Shown here piece by piece: positions 12,087 to 25,559 of a DNA stretch of 64,000 bases. The notes beneath the pieces are model-generated. The model made no database searches, had not been told where the DNA came from, and saw only the letters and a list, made by a program, of their open reading frames with translations. Position 1 is the first letter of the stretch, and every line of letters begins with the position of its first letter. The stretch is from Sanderia malayensis (Eukaryota > Cnidaria > Scyphozoa > Semaeostomeae > Pelagiidae). The stretch spans positions 2,294,001 through 2,358,000 of the forward strand of contig RQOL01000824.1 of the NCBI GenBank assembly GCA_013076295.1, read 5' to 3'. The position numbers and the translations under genes were made by a program.

Positions 12087-13735
12087 TTAAGCATCCACAT
12101 TCAATCTCTTTGGTTTTTCTTGTTTATCATATAAACCAATCATGTCCAATGGAACCATTGGCAAATCAGGTTTTCGCTTCCTTTCCATGCTGTAAAAGAG
12201 AACATTTACAATCATCATACCATCAATATGGTTCTTTATGATTGTAGGTTTGTTGGATTTGAAACTGAATTGTTCGGTGCAAGCTTATTTGAGAGGAAAA
12301 GGGACCACATTTTGAGATCGGGGTTGATCTGTGAGTATTTACGGTAACAGACAAGACTGGTGCAAAATCGCAGAGACCGACAAAAATGGTCCGAGTTAAC
12401 AAATGTTTGAGTTATTCAGGGTTAGAAACACTTTTAAGGGGAATACAAATTGGTTAGAGTTATCCGATGTTTGAGTTATCGATATTTTACTGTACTTACT
12501 TTTCAATAGCACTCTGTCTGCATCTTCGCAAATGCGCATCTCTCCATGCTCTTTGCTCCTCTTCAGTTTCTTGAAATTTCAATATCAATCTTGTCATAAA
12601 AGGCTGAGAAAAAATAATATTCAAACATATTGAATCAAAAATACCAATACAATAATGCATATAGCATACAACCATCATATCAGGCAACAAAAAGTATCTG
12701 TAGTACTGGGAAACTACATTAACAATGTGTTTTCTAAGATTATGTATGTATGGTCGTTATTCCAGCCAAGTTGTTGCATTAACATGCTGGTGGTAAGGGG
12801 GTAAGGTGGGGTTGCATTGCAGATAGATACAAAGAAGAGAAGTTTCATACAACATGTTCTTCCTCTTCGTCTGCCACTTCTTCATCTTCTGAGATTTCTG
12901 AATCAGGTCCAAGATTATATTCTGCATTGTGAAACAATGATTTGTCTCCATCACCCCATGGAAATGGCTAAATACATAAACATTTGTTTTATTATTGCCA
13001 TGAATTAAGTTGATAATTTAGTTCATGTTAATTGAAAATTTTCGAGTTCCTGAGAATGAATATATTTGCAGGAATTCAAACCTTGTTTCTTATTCTAAGA
13101 TGAGGATATGGTATGAACTCCTTTGGTTTTTCTATATGCTCTCCAACTGAAAGATATTATTCGTTAACTTATCAAGATAAACAATCCCATCTTGCATATT
13201 TATATATTACAGGAAGGATATATGAATATGATATGGAGAGGAATAATAACAACAAAAACTTACCAATGATATTTTTATAGAAAAGATATGAACAAAGAGG
13301 CAGAGCAACGAGGACAGACTAGAAATAAAAATCAACATATCAGTATAATAGAATTATTTTGTCAATCAAATGTCTTGATTTCTTTTTTAGGAGGAATATG
13401 GAATGGAAGTCACAGATATATCTATAAATATTGCCAAACTTACGACATTTTTCCAGTTTAGGTAAGTAGCTCCAGCATGCTTCTCGACCTCATTAAGTTC
13501 CTTTTTAAATGAAGAACTGTTTCGGAAAATGCAAACTTGGCCTAGCAAAATACAATTACAAATAGGCCCTCTAATAAACGTTTAAACAACAAAATTTATA
13601 ACAATTTTTAAAAACAATTGCAAATCGTTTATTGCCATGTTTCTAGATATTACCCGAGAATTTTCGTTGAAATCTACTAGCTGAGTTCCTTATACTAGCA
13701 TAACTTGGATGAAATGAGGCTAATCTTGTCGCCAT
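12087..13735 (-). CDS. COX6A: Cytochrome c oxidase subunit VIa, with predicted C-terminal extension
   Basis: Minus-strand exons 13654-13735, 13444-13541, 13264-13318, 13082-13146 and 12845-12967 give a normal COX6A: an Arg/Ser-rich mitochondrial presequence, one TM helix (SVLVALPLCSYLFY), and the diagnostic FIPYPHLRIRNK and PFPWGDGDKSLFHN blocks. It is a nuclear-encoded structural subunit of complex IV in the inner mitochondrial membrane. Read straight through, exon 5 stops at 12845. However a possible donor (GTATGA) at 12850, two codons before the stop, joins in frame to exons 12500-12603 (strong TTTTTTCTCAG acceptor) and 12087-12189. That gives 207 aa with a roughly 70-residue charged extension ending KPKRLNVDA. 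The five-exon core is near certain; the extension, or instead a separate small gene, is inference. Confidence 0.85.
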
Positions 13736-14029
13736 TTTGAAATAGGAGCATCGCGATTGCCTCGCCTCGCTCTCACATTCTCACAAAGGTCTCATTGAAA
13801 GGGTCTATCATTTGAATTCAAGGTCTCTGACCAGAGCAAGCTTTGATGGACCTTGGTTTGTGACCATGGCAGACTCGAGAACTTGTCAAAAAACATAAAC
13901 ATGCTTTCTAAAAATCGGTGCATTAAAATAACTTTCAGCTCTCTGACATTAATATTTCTACAGTTAGCACTTTGAAGTCGCTTACCCCGAGTATTTTACG
14001 TTACTAAAGGTTGGGCTACAAAATCCAAG
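13736..14029. promoter_or_regulatory. Presumed COX6A promoter region next to satellite
   Basis: About 300 bp between the COX6A start codon and the edge of the satellite array. No specific element identified; a GC-richer patch (cgcgattgcctcgcctcgct) lies just upstream of the COX6A ATG. Confidence 0.3.
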
Positions 14030-17000
14030 TTTTGGAATTGATAAATTTCTTTCACGACGCTGGGATAAAACTAATTTCGCGGCTCCTGGGAAAGTTGGTT
14101 CAAACCTTAGTATCCAGAAGTGCCCGCCAATTGAAATTTCGAAATAGATTGAAAAATGACTCACCAGGAGTCGAATTATACTAAATAGGTCCTACTAATC
14201 ACGTTGAAGCGATTCCCAGCTCTCTAGGAGAAGTGGTTCAAATTTTAGTGGACCCAGATTTCCCGCGGATAGCTATTTAAGCTTTCTATCATACATGAAG
14301 TAGGTAGTGAAAAATTGAAATTTCGAAATATAGTGAAAAATGACTCACAAGGAGTCGAATTATACTAAATAGGGCCTACTGATCACGTTGAGACAATTTC
14401 GAGCTCTCTAGGAGCAATGGTTCAAATTTTACTGGACCCAGATTTCCCGCGGATAGCTATTTAAACTTTCTATCATACATGAAGTAGGTAATGAAAAATT
14501 GAAATTTCGAAATAGATTGAAAAATTACTCACAAGGAGTCGAATTATACTAAATAGGTCCTACTAATCACGTTGAAGCGATTCCCAGCTCTCTAGGAGAG
14601 GTGGTTCAAATTTTACTGGACCCAGATTTCCCGCGGATAGCTATTTAAACTTTCTATCATACATGAAGTAGGTAGTGAAAAATTGAAATTTCGAAATATA
14701 GTGAAAAATTACTCACAAGGAGTCGAATTATACTAAATAGGTCCTACTGATTACGTTGAAACAATTCCCAGCTTTCTAGGAGGAATGGTTCAAATTTTAG
14801 TGAACTCAGATCGCCCGCGGATAGCTATTTAAACTTTCTATCATACATGAAGTAGGTAGTGAAAAATTGAAATTTCGAAACAGATTGAAAAATGACTCAC
14901 AAGGAGTCGAATTATACTAAATAGGTCCTACTGATCACGTTGAAGCAATTCCCAGCTCTCTAGGAGAAGTGGTTCAAATTTTACTGGACCCAGATTTCCC
15001 GCGGATAGCTATTTAAACTTTCTATCATACATGAAGTAGGTAGTGAAAAATTGAAATTTCGAAATATAGTGAAAAATTACTCACAAGGAGTCGAATTATA
15101 CTAAATAGGTCCTACTGATCACGTTGAAGCAATTCCCAGCCCCCTAGGAGCAATGGCTAAAATTTTAATCTACCCAGATGTCCCGCGGATAGCTATTTAA
15201 GCTTTCTATCATACATGAAGTAGGTAGTGAAAAATTGAAATTTCGAAATATAGTGAAAAATGACTCACAAGGAGTCGAATTATACTAAATAGGTCCTACT
15301 GATCACGTTGAAGCGATTCCTAGCTCTCTAGGAGAAGTGGTTCAAATTTCAGTGGACCCAGATTTCCCGCGGATAGCTTTTTAAACTTTCTGTCATACAT
15401 GAAAGAGGTACTGAAAAATTCAAATTTTGAAAGAGACTGAAAAATGACTCACAAGGAGTCGAATTATACTAAATAGGGCCTACTGATCACGTTGAGACAA
15501 TTTCGAGCTCCCTTGGAGCAATGGTTCAAATTTTACTGGACCCAGATTTCCCGCGGATAGCTATTTAAACTTTCTATCATACATGAAGTAGGTAATGAAA
15601 AATTGAAATTTCGAAATAGATTGAAAAATTACTCACAAGGAGTCGAATTATACTAAATAGGTCCTACTAATCACGTTGAAGCGATTCCCAGCTCTCTAGG
15701 AGAAGTGGTTCAAATTTTACTGGACCCAGATTTCCCGCGGATAGCTATTTAAACTTTCTATCATACATGAAGTAGGTAGTGAAAAATTGAAATTTCGAAA
15801 TATAGTGAAAAATTACTCACAAGGAGTCGAATTATACTAAATAGGTCCTACTGATCACGTTGAAGCAATTCCCAGCCCCCTAGGAGCAATGGCTAAAATT
15901 TTAATCTACCCAGATGTCCCGCGGATAGCTATTTAAGCTTTCTATCATACATGAAGTAGGTAGTGAAAAATTGAAATTTCGAAATATAGTGAAAAATGAC
16001 TCACAAGGAGTCGAATTATACTAAATAGGTCCTACTGATCACGTTGAAGCGATTCCTAGCTCTCTAGGAGAAGTGGTTCAAATTTCAGTGGACCCAGATT
16101 TCCCGCGGATAGCTATTTAAACTTTCTATCATACATGAAGTAAGTAGTGAAAAATTGAAATTTCGAAATAGATTGAAAAATTACTCACAAGGAGTCGAAT
16201 TATACTAAATAGGTCCTACTGATCACGTTGAAGCAATTCCCAGCCCCCTAGGAGCAATGGCTAAAATTTTAATCTACCCAGATGTCCCGCGGATAGCTAT
16301 TTAAGCTTTCTATCATACATGAAGTGGGTAGTGAAAAATTGAAATTTCGAAATATAGTGAAAAATGACTCACAAGGAGTCGAATTATACTAAATAGGGCC
16401 TACTGATCACGTTGAGACAATTTCGAGCTCTCTAGGAGCAATGGTTCAAATTTTACTGGACCCAGATTTCCCGCGGATAGCTATTTAAACTTTCTATCAT
16501 ACATGAAGTAAGTAGTGAAAAATTGAAATTTCGAAATAGATTGAAAAATTACTCACAAGGAGTCGAATTATACTAAATAGGTCCTACTGATCACGTTGAA
16601 GCAATTCCCAGCCCCCTAGGAGCAATGGCTAAAATTTTAATCTACCCAGATGTCCCGCGGATAGCTATTTAAGCTTTCTATCATACATGAAGTAGGTAGT
16701 GAAAAATTGAAATTTCGAAATATAGTGAAAAATGACTCACAAGGAGTCGAATTATACTAAATAGGGCCTACTGATCACGTTGAGACAATTTCGAGCTCTC
16801 TAGGAGCAATGGTTCAAATTTTACTGGACCCAGATTTCCCGCGGATAGCTATTTAAACTTTCTATCATACATGAAGTAAGTAGTGAAAAATTGAAATTTC
16901 GAAATAGATTGAAAAATTACTCACAAGGAGTCGAATTATACTAAATAGGTCCTACTGATCACGTTGAAGCAATTCCCAGCCCCCTAGGAGCAATGGCTAA

Positions 17001-17620
17001 AATTTTAATCTACCCAGATGTCCCGCGGATAGCTATTTAAGCTTTCTATCATACATGAAGTAGGTAGTGAAAAATTGAAATTTCGAAATATAGTGAAAAA
17101 TGACTCACAAGGAGTCGAATTATACTAAATAGGGCCTACTGATCACGTTGAAGCGATTCCTAGCTCTCTAGGAGAAGTGGTTCAAATTTTAGTGGACCCA
17201 GATTTCCCGCGGATAGCTATTTAAACTTTCTATCATACATGAAGTAGGTAGTGAAAAATTGAAATTTCGAAATAGATTGAAAAATGACTCACAAGGAGTC
17301 GAATTATACTAAATAGGGCCTACTGATCACGTTGAGACAATTTCGAGCTCTCTAGGAGCAATGGTTCAAATTTTAGTGAAACCAGATTACCCGCGGATAG
17401 CTATTCAAACTTTCTATCATACATGAAGCAGGTACTCAAAAATTGAAATTTCGAAATAGACTGAAAAGTGACTCACAAGGAGTTGAATTATACTAAGTAG
17501 GTCTTACTGATCACGTTAAAACAATTCTCAAATCGTTGGTTCAAATTTTTGTGGACACGGATCATCCGCGGACAGCTATTTAAGACCAGTTTCAGCTTTC
17601 TATGATGGTTGGGTCAAAAG
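14030..17620. repeat. Satellite array, 184-bp monomer, about 19 copies
   Basis: The marker ACTCACAAGGAGTCG recurs at 14343, 14527, 14711, 14895, 15079, 15263, 15447 and onward, an exact 184-bp period. Each monomer contains CCCGCGG, CTATCATACATGAAGTAGG and a TGATCACGTTGA segment. Copies at both edges are degenerate, as expected when a tandem array is homogenised in its middle. Several monomer subtypes occur (GAGCTCTCTAGGAGCAATGG versus AGCCCCCTAGGAGCAATGG) and form higher-order units. There is no coding potential. A shorter array of the same family lies at 46365-47335. Confidence 0.95.
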
Positions 17621-18115
17621 TTAGTACCCAGAAGAAGTGCTTGCAACTAGTGAATTTCATGAAACATGATGTTGTGGCTACAAACGGAGTTGAAATGTAC
17701 CAAAATTTGAGTAATCCGTAGGGATCGATTGAGTTGAAATACAACTCAGAATACGAAAAGTATATGATAAACCATCAGTCATAGGAGAAAGGAAAGAAAG
17801 ATTATCTTTGAATTGGTTACAGGGTGATGTTACAAAGAAATTTTAAAGGATGGTGTTTTGACAGTTGATAAAAGATTAAAACCTGCTACATTTTTGTCTT
17901 ACTTGAAGTAACTGCCACTTGTTCCATCTTTCGGTATAGATATTGGTTTGCGGTTGGATTTCATGCAATACTATTGGCTACGAATTAATGCATATGACAA
18001 TACAAAGAAACCGACTGATCCTAATTGAAAATTCAACTGATTCTAAAATCTATCCAATTTCAGTTTTCTTGTGAACGACAAAGGATAGTTACTTTTATTT
18101 AGAAATTTTCTCATC
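17621..18115. other. Intergenic after satellite
   Basis: About 500 bp between satellite edge and the next claudin-like gene. No exon or RNA gene recognised; presumed to include its promoter. Confidence 0.4.
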
Positions 18116-19406
18116 ATGGCATTGGGAAAATTTGAAAAAATGAAGCTGTCATCTGTTGTTTTTGCATCAGTAGCGTTTTTGTTCTTGTGTATTTCAGTTT
18201 CAACAAATTCTTGGTATATGAATCAAGATTTGAAAGGTGTTATATCAATGCAACTGGGACTTTGGAAGATTTGTGTTTATAATGAAGATCAAATTGGAAC
18301 ATGCTCAAGTCTACAAAAGATTAATCAAAATGGTATTCAGTTATATGCTTTTAGCATGTTTAGCCAACATTTCCTTTGAAATCTTCTTTTGCAACTTCAA
18401 TTATTCCCATTGTTTTTCAAACGATATCTTGATAACTCGATATCTCTAAGACAAACTTTATTTTGAAAAAAGTCAAGCATTTCAAAATAAATTGCACTTA
18501 TTCTCATGAAAATATTCATTACAATATCTATGAACTTTATTTACTCCCATCGAGCTGCAAATATACAACTGTTGCCAGCCTTCAGAAACTTCAGAGTCCG
18601 TAGGGGTGTCCATTCTATAAGTAACCGGACACTAGTTGCGTTGCGGTGGACCATGGAAAGTGCACTTTGAAAGGCCATACCTCCTAATTACAAATGCTTC
18701 ACATATCTGATTGTTATTTATAATATATTTTCTTTTATCAGAAATCAATGGAAAAAGAAAAGACTTTTCTATCCATGATCCTATATATCCACACCTTTAC
18801 CGCATACCATAACACGGCATTTTTGATTAAACCTCACCGCACGCTCATTCTTCGCTTATTTTCTTGCAGAACATGCAATTCTGATGCTATGGGGAGATTG
18901 GCTGCATTTGGTCAAAGCGTGTTCATTTGTTGCAATTGCAAGTTCATTGATATCAATTATATCAGGATGCATATGGTTGACTTGTGATAAGAAAGGTCGT
19001 TACGTGTCACAGTGTTCTACAATTATCAACTGTAAGTCAATTCACGCATTAATACCACTGATGCCACTCACATAATCCACAAATTTCTGTGATGGCAAGA
19101 TCAGTCATCCAATAACGCCTATTCTGGTAATAACATTACTCAAAATATTTCCCGAATCTTGAACGCACACTATGGGTGATGGTATACCAATAATATTTCA
19201 ATGCATGTTATGAAGTTGATTCGTCTTTTTCTTCAGGTATTAGTTGTTTCATTGCGTTTGCAATATTTGTCGTTTACATGCCTGAAGATCGTCCTACAGT
19301 GGTATATGGGTATTCATTTATTTTGCTTGTTGTTGCGTCACTACTTTCATGCGCTTGTTGCTGTCTTGAGGTCACTGTAAACTGGTTAACACCAAGCAAG
19401 AAATAG
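18116..19406 (+). CDS. Claudin-like four-TM protein, 182 aa, three exons
   Basis: Exons 18116-18332, 18870-19031 (162 nt, longer than the usual 135) and 19237-19406 join in phase 1 and give 182 codons plus stop. TM1 (VVFASVAFLFLCISVS) is followed by TNSWYM and LGLWKIC with a second Cys nine residues later. Exon 2 has TM2 and a Lys/Arg loop; exon 3 has TM3, VVYGYSFILLVVAS (TM4), a Cys cluster CACCC that could be palmitoylated, and a tail ending PSKK. Family role (membrane barrier or adhesion) is inferred. Confidence 0.8.
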
Positions 19407-21305
19407 CCATCGATATCTTGCTGCAAAGATGCCAAATCGTAGTTCTTCAAACCTCAGATACGATATAGCATATGTTTTATTTGGTCTGATAAACACATGA
19501 ATTTACAAGACTTGCTCAAATGACGAGGCTGACTTTCATTGGAAATTTTGTAGACATGTTCTGCTTTACAGAAATTTAGCATTGCATAATGTTAAGTTTA
19601 TTGGCGCATTTATAGGTTAAACATTTCTTTAACAATAATTGTTTCTGCTTTGAAATTTCTCAACGCACATCATGGATTTCTAAATCATCAAATAATCTAA
19701 TTTTTATCCCAAGGCGTTATAAATTCCCTATTACCGTTATCATTAAGATCAGCTAAGATTACTGTCGGTACCACAAAAAAGCCAAGAAGGAGACATTTGG
19801 TTAACCAAATGTCAAAAGATCAATAGCCAAGTAAGGACTGATAACCTTAACAGAGTATCATATGACCTTGCATGAAATTGATTATTGGCACTGAGAGAGA
19901 CAAATGTACTTTTTATGTGTGAATATGATGATTCGGGCATAATTTTTAATTCCAAAACGGAGTACAAGAAGCTTAAACAATTTTGTTTTAATATCAAATA
20001 GAATTAAAACTATATTATCGATGGCAACGTTCCAGCGATCATCATTACTCTGATAATGATCGCTGCAACGTAAACGTTTTTGCAAATATACTTTTTCGTT
20101 CACCAAAAATATCCACCAACAAAACCCTCCGACTTTCGATTGAACACATAAACTTCCTCCATTGCCTGATAATAAGAAAAGTATCCATCGAAACATTGTA
20201 CCCAAAAGCAATCCTCTTCATGACACGATGAATCTCTATTCTAATCAAGGATGTGGTTAACCTTGCAAAAATCCACAGTCAACTGACGACTAACCCTCTA
20301 GGTCTTGGACCGACACCCACAACTTCTAAAAATGTCCCTCGGGCATTAATACCTGGAACGCAAACGTAGAATCTAGCGACCTTAACCTTACCTAATGCAT
20401 AAATCCGCAGTCAACTGACGCCTAACCATGTAGTTCTTGAGCTGACGGCTACAATTTCTAAAAAAGTTCAAAGTATTTTCGATATTCCTGTTCACTTTAG
20501 GTTCCTGCACAGAACAAAACTTATCCGATTTCTGTAGCATAAAATCTTGGAGCGCCAACCTTGAATCTAGCGGCCTTTACGTTACCTTGGGCGAAAATCT
20601 ACAGTCAGATGACGCCTAGCTCTCTAGTTCTTCCACTGACGGCCACAATTTCTAAACATATTTGAATATTGGTCGATTTTCCTGTTCCTCATAGGTTACT
20701 GCACAGAATAAAATTAATACCTGGAATGCAAACCCAGAATCTAGGGACCTTAAAGTTAGGGTTAACCACATGTGTCTTTGATATCTTGTTGCACATTGCG
20801 TAGAAATCGCGTTCAACTATTTCTGATAATTCATTTTTAATAAATTGAATAAAGTATTCAATAAATTCTAACGTTGATCAATGAGTAAGATGCTTTGCCA
20901 TTTTTAACTACCATCATTAAAACCAAGCAATCCATTTGCGCTTTCAGATGGTTATTAAATTGACCATTGCAATTTTCTGCCATATCCTGAGGCATCTCTT
21001 CTCCATGTAAGCAGCAAAAACACCTCCATTAATTACTTCATTGCGCAATATCCAATTTATGGAAATAGATATAATAATAATATAATATAATAATATAATA
21101 ATATTAGTCAATGTATCCATGTCAATGCAGGATCTCGCGTGACTTTTTAGGATTATTAACAGCCAACATTGCGAAAGAATGGAGGAATATATGGTTTTAA
21201 TTATGAGTGGTTAGCGCATGGTAACAAATGCTATTGACAACACTTATATATATATATCAGAAAGCTTTTGAATATTATTTAGTGGGGACTAAGTGATATA
21301 CTAAA
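19407..21305. other. Intergenic, 1.9 kb, with a degenerate tandem repeat
   Basis: No gene recognised. The stretch 20240-20770 holds degenerate tandem copies (separate entry). An (ATA)n tract is at about 21069-21105 and a TATATATATA tract at 21245-21257 just upstream of the next gene. Confidence 0.45.
20240..20770. repeat. Degenerate tandem repeat, about three copies of up to 190 bp
   Basis: The motif CAGTCA(A/G)(C/A)TGACG recurs near 20278, 20411 and 20601. It is each time followed by a block resembling ctctaggtcttg..ctgacggccacaatttctaaa, and the copies also share aacctggaatgcaaac..agaatctagcgacctta. The first copy has an internal deletion. Unrelated to the 184-bp satellite. Confidence 0.55.
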
Positions 21306-22583
21306 ATGGGTCAAAAAACAAAACTAAGAAATCTCTCTGTTGTATTATTGATAATTTTCTTCATTGGCTATTTGATTTGTGCCTGCACATCAAACTGGGT
21401 GGAAGTTGTTGTTGATTCACACGATAAATATCACGAAGGAGTTTTGTGGAATAGAGTGTTTTGTCATGACAACCAATGCAAAGATCAGGTCATAGTTAGC
21501 TCGGGTATGTTTCATATTTTCATCTTACATCTTCATTTCTTCCATTCATCTTTTAATAGGCTATTTTTTCAATAAATGTATCGAATCGATATGACATTTC
21601 TCTCTATCATCAGTAAAAAAGAAATGTTGGTGATTTACTATTCCTTTATCGATATATTTATTTATATTTCAGAGGGTCAAGTTTGGTACACGCTTGTGAG
21701 AGTTCTGGTTTTTTTGGGACTGATTTCGTTTTTTCTTGTCATCTTTGCATTCATTGTTGCTGTTAAAGAGCCAAAAAAGAAGATTTGCTATCCTATTTGC
21801 ATATCAGTCACAAGTATGTATCTTTATTATCCTTTGAAGTATTTTCTAGGATTTTGTGGACCTGATATTCATGTACACTGGTTTGCCTTATAAGAAAGTT
21901 CATCTCAGATCAGAGCAATTTTTCAACAACTGATAGTTTTAAACATACAAACATCGACTGCTTGTTGTAACATTTAGTGTAACATCATGTGATTTTTTCT
22001 TGATGAATATGCAATAGGCGATGTAGCAATATTGCTAATACGGTTCGCACAAGACAAGTACGGTGTATTGGCAGGCATATTCACACCTTCAAGCGAGTGC
22101 ACCTGCCAAGGACACGCCTGTAAACTTAAGCGTCAAATACAAGTTAATGCAACAACGAACAACATAACATTTCGAGGATTCAAGAATCCATTACCGATCT
22201 TTCTTAATCCAGTACCGATCTTTCTTAATCCAGTCCGATCGTTTTTAACTATTCGACAAATTGAGTAGCAATTTCTTATAAAGTATTTTCTTATGCCAAA
22301 AACATGCATTCAAAGTAATAACGACCCTTGCTTGATGGCTACCCTGATGATGAATATATACCATTCAAATGTTTCTATCATTTTAGGTTTTCTGCTTTTG
22401 ATCGCACTAGTCATATATGCAACTAAACAGAGTAATAACAAAGCATACGAAGGACACAGTGTATCGTTCGGTTTTTCATTCATTGTTGGCTGGATTGTAT
22501 TACCTGTGAGTATGGTTGCTGCTATTATCATGTGGATTGACTATAGAAGTTACATCCAATTGAATCAAGATGTTGGCCCGTGA
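21306..22583 (+). CDS. Claudin-like four-TM protein, 178 aa, three exons
   Basis: Exons 21306-21504, 21673-21813 (141 nt) and 22387-22583 join in phase 1 and give 178 codons plus stop. TM1 (LSVVLLIIFFIGYLICACT) leads to SNWVEV and a divergent loop motif GVLWNRVFC, in which the Cys is displaced two residues from the usual LW-x2-C spacing; a second Cys follows after HDNQ. Exon 2 has TM2 (VFLGLISFFLVIFAFIVA). Exon 3 has TM3, HSVSFGFSFIVGWIV (TM4) and a tail ending QDVGP. Intron 2 contains two to three copies of a 21-bp repeat (ttaatccagtaccgatctttc) near 22185-22240. Confidence 0.78.
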
Positions 22584-22916
22584 ATTTCATACTTATTAAA
22601 TCATTTGACACTAGATACTTGCTGCCTTATTCTTGTGTATTTAGCATTTCTTTTTCATTATTATTGTTTGGTATTCTACTTTATATACCTTTAATACTGC
22701 ATTATTAAAAGATAACTATAAGGAATAAGAATAGAGAAACTCAAAGAACTGACATATGTCTGAATTTTCTTCGTGGGCATCACACGTTGATAAGGTATAG
22801 TGCAGGTAAATAAATATCAATGGTAGTAAAATACATCATACAAGCGTTTGGTGATTTTAATTGAATAATAAGTGAATATAATCTCTGGTAGTCTTGAGTT
22901 CTAAGTATTTTTCTTT
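22584..22916. other. Convergent intergenic gap
   Basis: About 330 bp between a plus claudin-like gene and the minus EF-hand gene; presumed 3' UTRs. Nothing else seen. Confidence 0.4.
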
Positions 22917-24642
22917 TCAGCCTTTCAGCATTTTCGTGAATTCTAGAAGAAACATATGAAGCTGATTGACATAGTGAAGAAGTTTTTCGATTAGAGAGAG
23001 GGTCCCTGGGAGAGAAGTTAACGAAGAAGAGGAATCGTGAGGTCCAAGGAAGATTTGATGAATAAAAGGAAATTGGCAAGTGCGTAAACCTTCATAGCTG
23101 ATTTTTCCATCATGGTTGGTATCAGCGGCAGCCAACATCTCATCAACAGATTCATCAGACAATGGTTCACCAACTGCAGCTAGTCCTGCTTTTATTTCTT
23201 CTCTTGACAAAAAACCATCTCCATTTTTATCTATCATTTTGAACGACTCTTCTAAATCGCTTTTGCTAGGTGGAGAAGCATTGCTCTCAAATGTTGCCAA
23301 AAATTCATCAAAATCAATTGCACCGCTGCCTAAAAATAACATGGTTCGTATTAATTAGCAACAAAAGCCACGCAGTCTTCAAAGACAATCAAAGGTATTT
23401 TTATTATCATTACATTTCTGAGTTATGTATAAAGTTTTATTTTTTTAAATGTACCGTCTTTGTCCGCCGCATTGAACATTTTATCCATGTTATCTGCCGA
23501 TGTTTCCTGATTAAGTTTTTTCATCAATTTTGAAAATTCATCTTTTGTGATTTTTCCACTTCCATCTTCGTCAATCAAGTCAAATACTTTCCTAAACTCT
23601 GACCACAAAAACAATTAAATAATTATCAATTATTAATATATTCAACAGACAATTGTTAAAGCTCTCAAATGATTTACGATGTAATACATTATGTGAAAAT
23701 AGCATACCTGTTTTTTCTCTTTTGCTGAGCGATGCCTATGAAATAGATATCAATATATTTTAATATTTAATTATCCAAGCGCGATAATATTATTCATATT
23801 CTGTTTTTTATCTGTTAGGCCTTTAGACTGTTTTAAGAAAAGATGATTTATGAAAGTAGAATGCTGAGATTGAAGTATGTTTTCAATATTTAATTTTATC
23901 CTAGTCAACAAAAAGAACAGACGTCCTTCCTTCCTACTAACAAATGCCTTTATTTATCAAAATAAATGTATTTTGCAACATGTAAATGAAATATTTGCGA
24001 TGTTTTGGTTGCACACATTTTACGGCAACATATTCGGCAACAACAATAGCCTCCTTTTCATTATACAAACTACAACCCAGTTTGGCCCTGAGATAGATCT
24101 AACCCATATGCGCTTTAATCAACTTTTGAGGTAAGATCAATTTAAAACAAACATTATATATTGTAGCAGGTGTATTTTGTGCCATTGAAGGAACTAGAGT
24201 TAAGCCAAGGATTGTCCTCCTCTTTGTACTGGAATCTCAATACGTCAGCGACTTTTTAAACTAATAAAGAGTTCTCTCAGAATAATCTTATGGAAAACCG
24301 AATCAAAACTTTCGATAACATTTCAATAATAAAACTTTTTTAATGAACATGTTGTGATTATGAAGATGGTTATCAGTTTATTTTCTATTATACTTGTTGA
24401 GATTAATGTCGATAAAGAGCAGGCGTTAAAATAACCAACGTCAAGTTAATGAAAGAAATAATCAAATTTTCCTGTAACCGAACTCGTATAAGATTTAAGT
24501 CAAGAAGATGAAAACGAAATACACAACGCTAAGATAATTGAAAAGCTGCAATGCATGTTCGTGATTTCATCAGATAAAACCATATAAACATGACAACATC
24601 AAATGTATATAACTGCATTCAAGAGTTTAAATGTCATACCAT
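22917..24642 (-). CDS. Calmodulin/troponin-C-like protein with four EF-hands, about 146 aa
   Basis: Minus-strand exons 23708-23735 (28 nt), 23455-23598, 23090-23329 and 22917-22942 join without frame breaks and encode 145 residues ending ISYEEFTKMLKG. All four Ca2+ loops are canonical: DEDGSGKITKDE, DKDGSGAIDFDE, DKNGDGFLSREE and DTNHDGKISYEE, so all should bind calcium. Length and layout match calmodulin/troponin C (about 149-160 aa), but the N-terminus ASLSKREKTEF differs from calmodulin. The 28-nt exon starts in phase 0, so the initiator should sit alone in an upstream exon, as in calmodulin genes. The best candidate I see is ATG followed directly by a GTATGA donor at 24640-24642; this is inference. 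A duplicate 28-nt exon is at 25593-25620. Confidence 0.82.
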
Positions 24643-25559
24643 TATCACCACCTTCTTTCTGCCTTCGGTATAGTGCCTTTATAAGAGTTGGCAGATCGTT
24701 GTACGGTGTGCTATATGTGAACAAAGACAGACCAATGTGTCTTAGAGATTTGCGATGCTTTATATCAATGATTAAAACCACCTGCTCGACGCTGGTGTTT
24801 TGTTTGCTAAAGCGACCTTCAATTAACAATGCTGTATGCATAAGTTAACATAAAAGACGCTTTCTTCTGGCGTCAATAAAATTGGTAGAGTAAAGCACTC
24901 CCCTTTTCCTTGAAGCAATATTTCATTATTCACTCCACGGTGTTTTCTTGCAGATGGCACAAGCTTGATTGAGAACTGCCAGCCCGTGCGCATGCGTATC
25001 TTAGATATGCAAATCTGGAATCACACCTGGTTTTTTGAATTGAATGAAAGCATTGAAGCACTCCATGAAAGAGCCAAGTGTCTATCTCGCTTGGGGGCAA
25101 CCGCAACAGGCCTTGAGACGGACAATCAAGCAAGGATTATTATGTATGGCTACCTGGTATCTGTAGATATCAACTGCGATGAGAAATCTTGACCTAGAAC
25201 ATAGATGCATAGATACTCGAGAGCCCTCGAGAGCTATGCATTCAACTACTTGCTTGGGTTCACGGTTGTGCAATACCAAAGAGTCTAGGATAGTGCTAAG
25301 GGTGGCAATCCAAATTTCATAAGTGGGCTTGTAAAGTAAAGCAGTAATTTAGTATACGAAGCTTGCAGGTTATGGATTGGCTAATATCATGAATTTCATG
25401 CTCCTGATTTCATGAGCCAGAATATACTTTTTGTGTTATTTTCAACAGGTCATTCCCTCAAAAAGGGCGAGAGGGGCGTTTAACCCCCTGCAGTCCCTGT
25501 TTGATGCACCTGATCATTAATTCATTAAACAGAAAACTGTGAATACTCTTAAAAATATT

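Noticed and set aside
22780..23079. Minus-strand ORF of 99 codons over the end of the EF-hand gene
   Set aside because: It reads intron sequence in another frame; the true last exon is only 26 nt (22917-22942).
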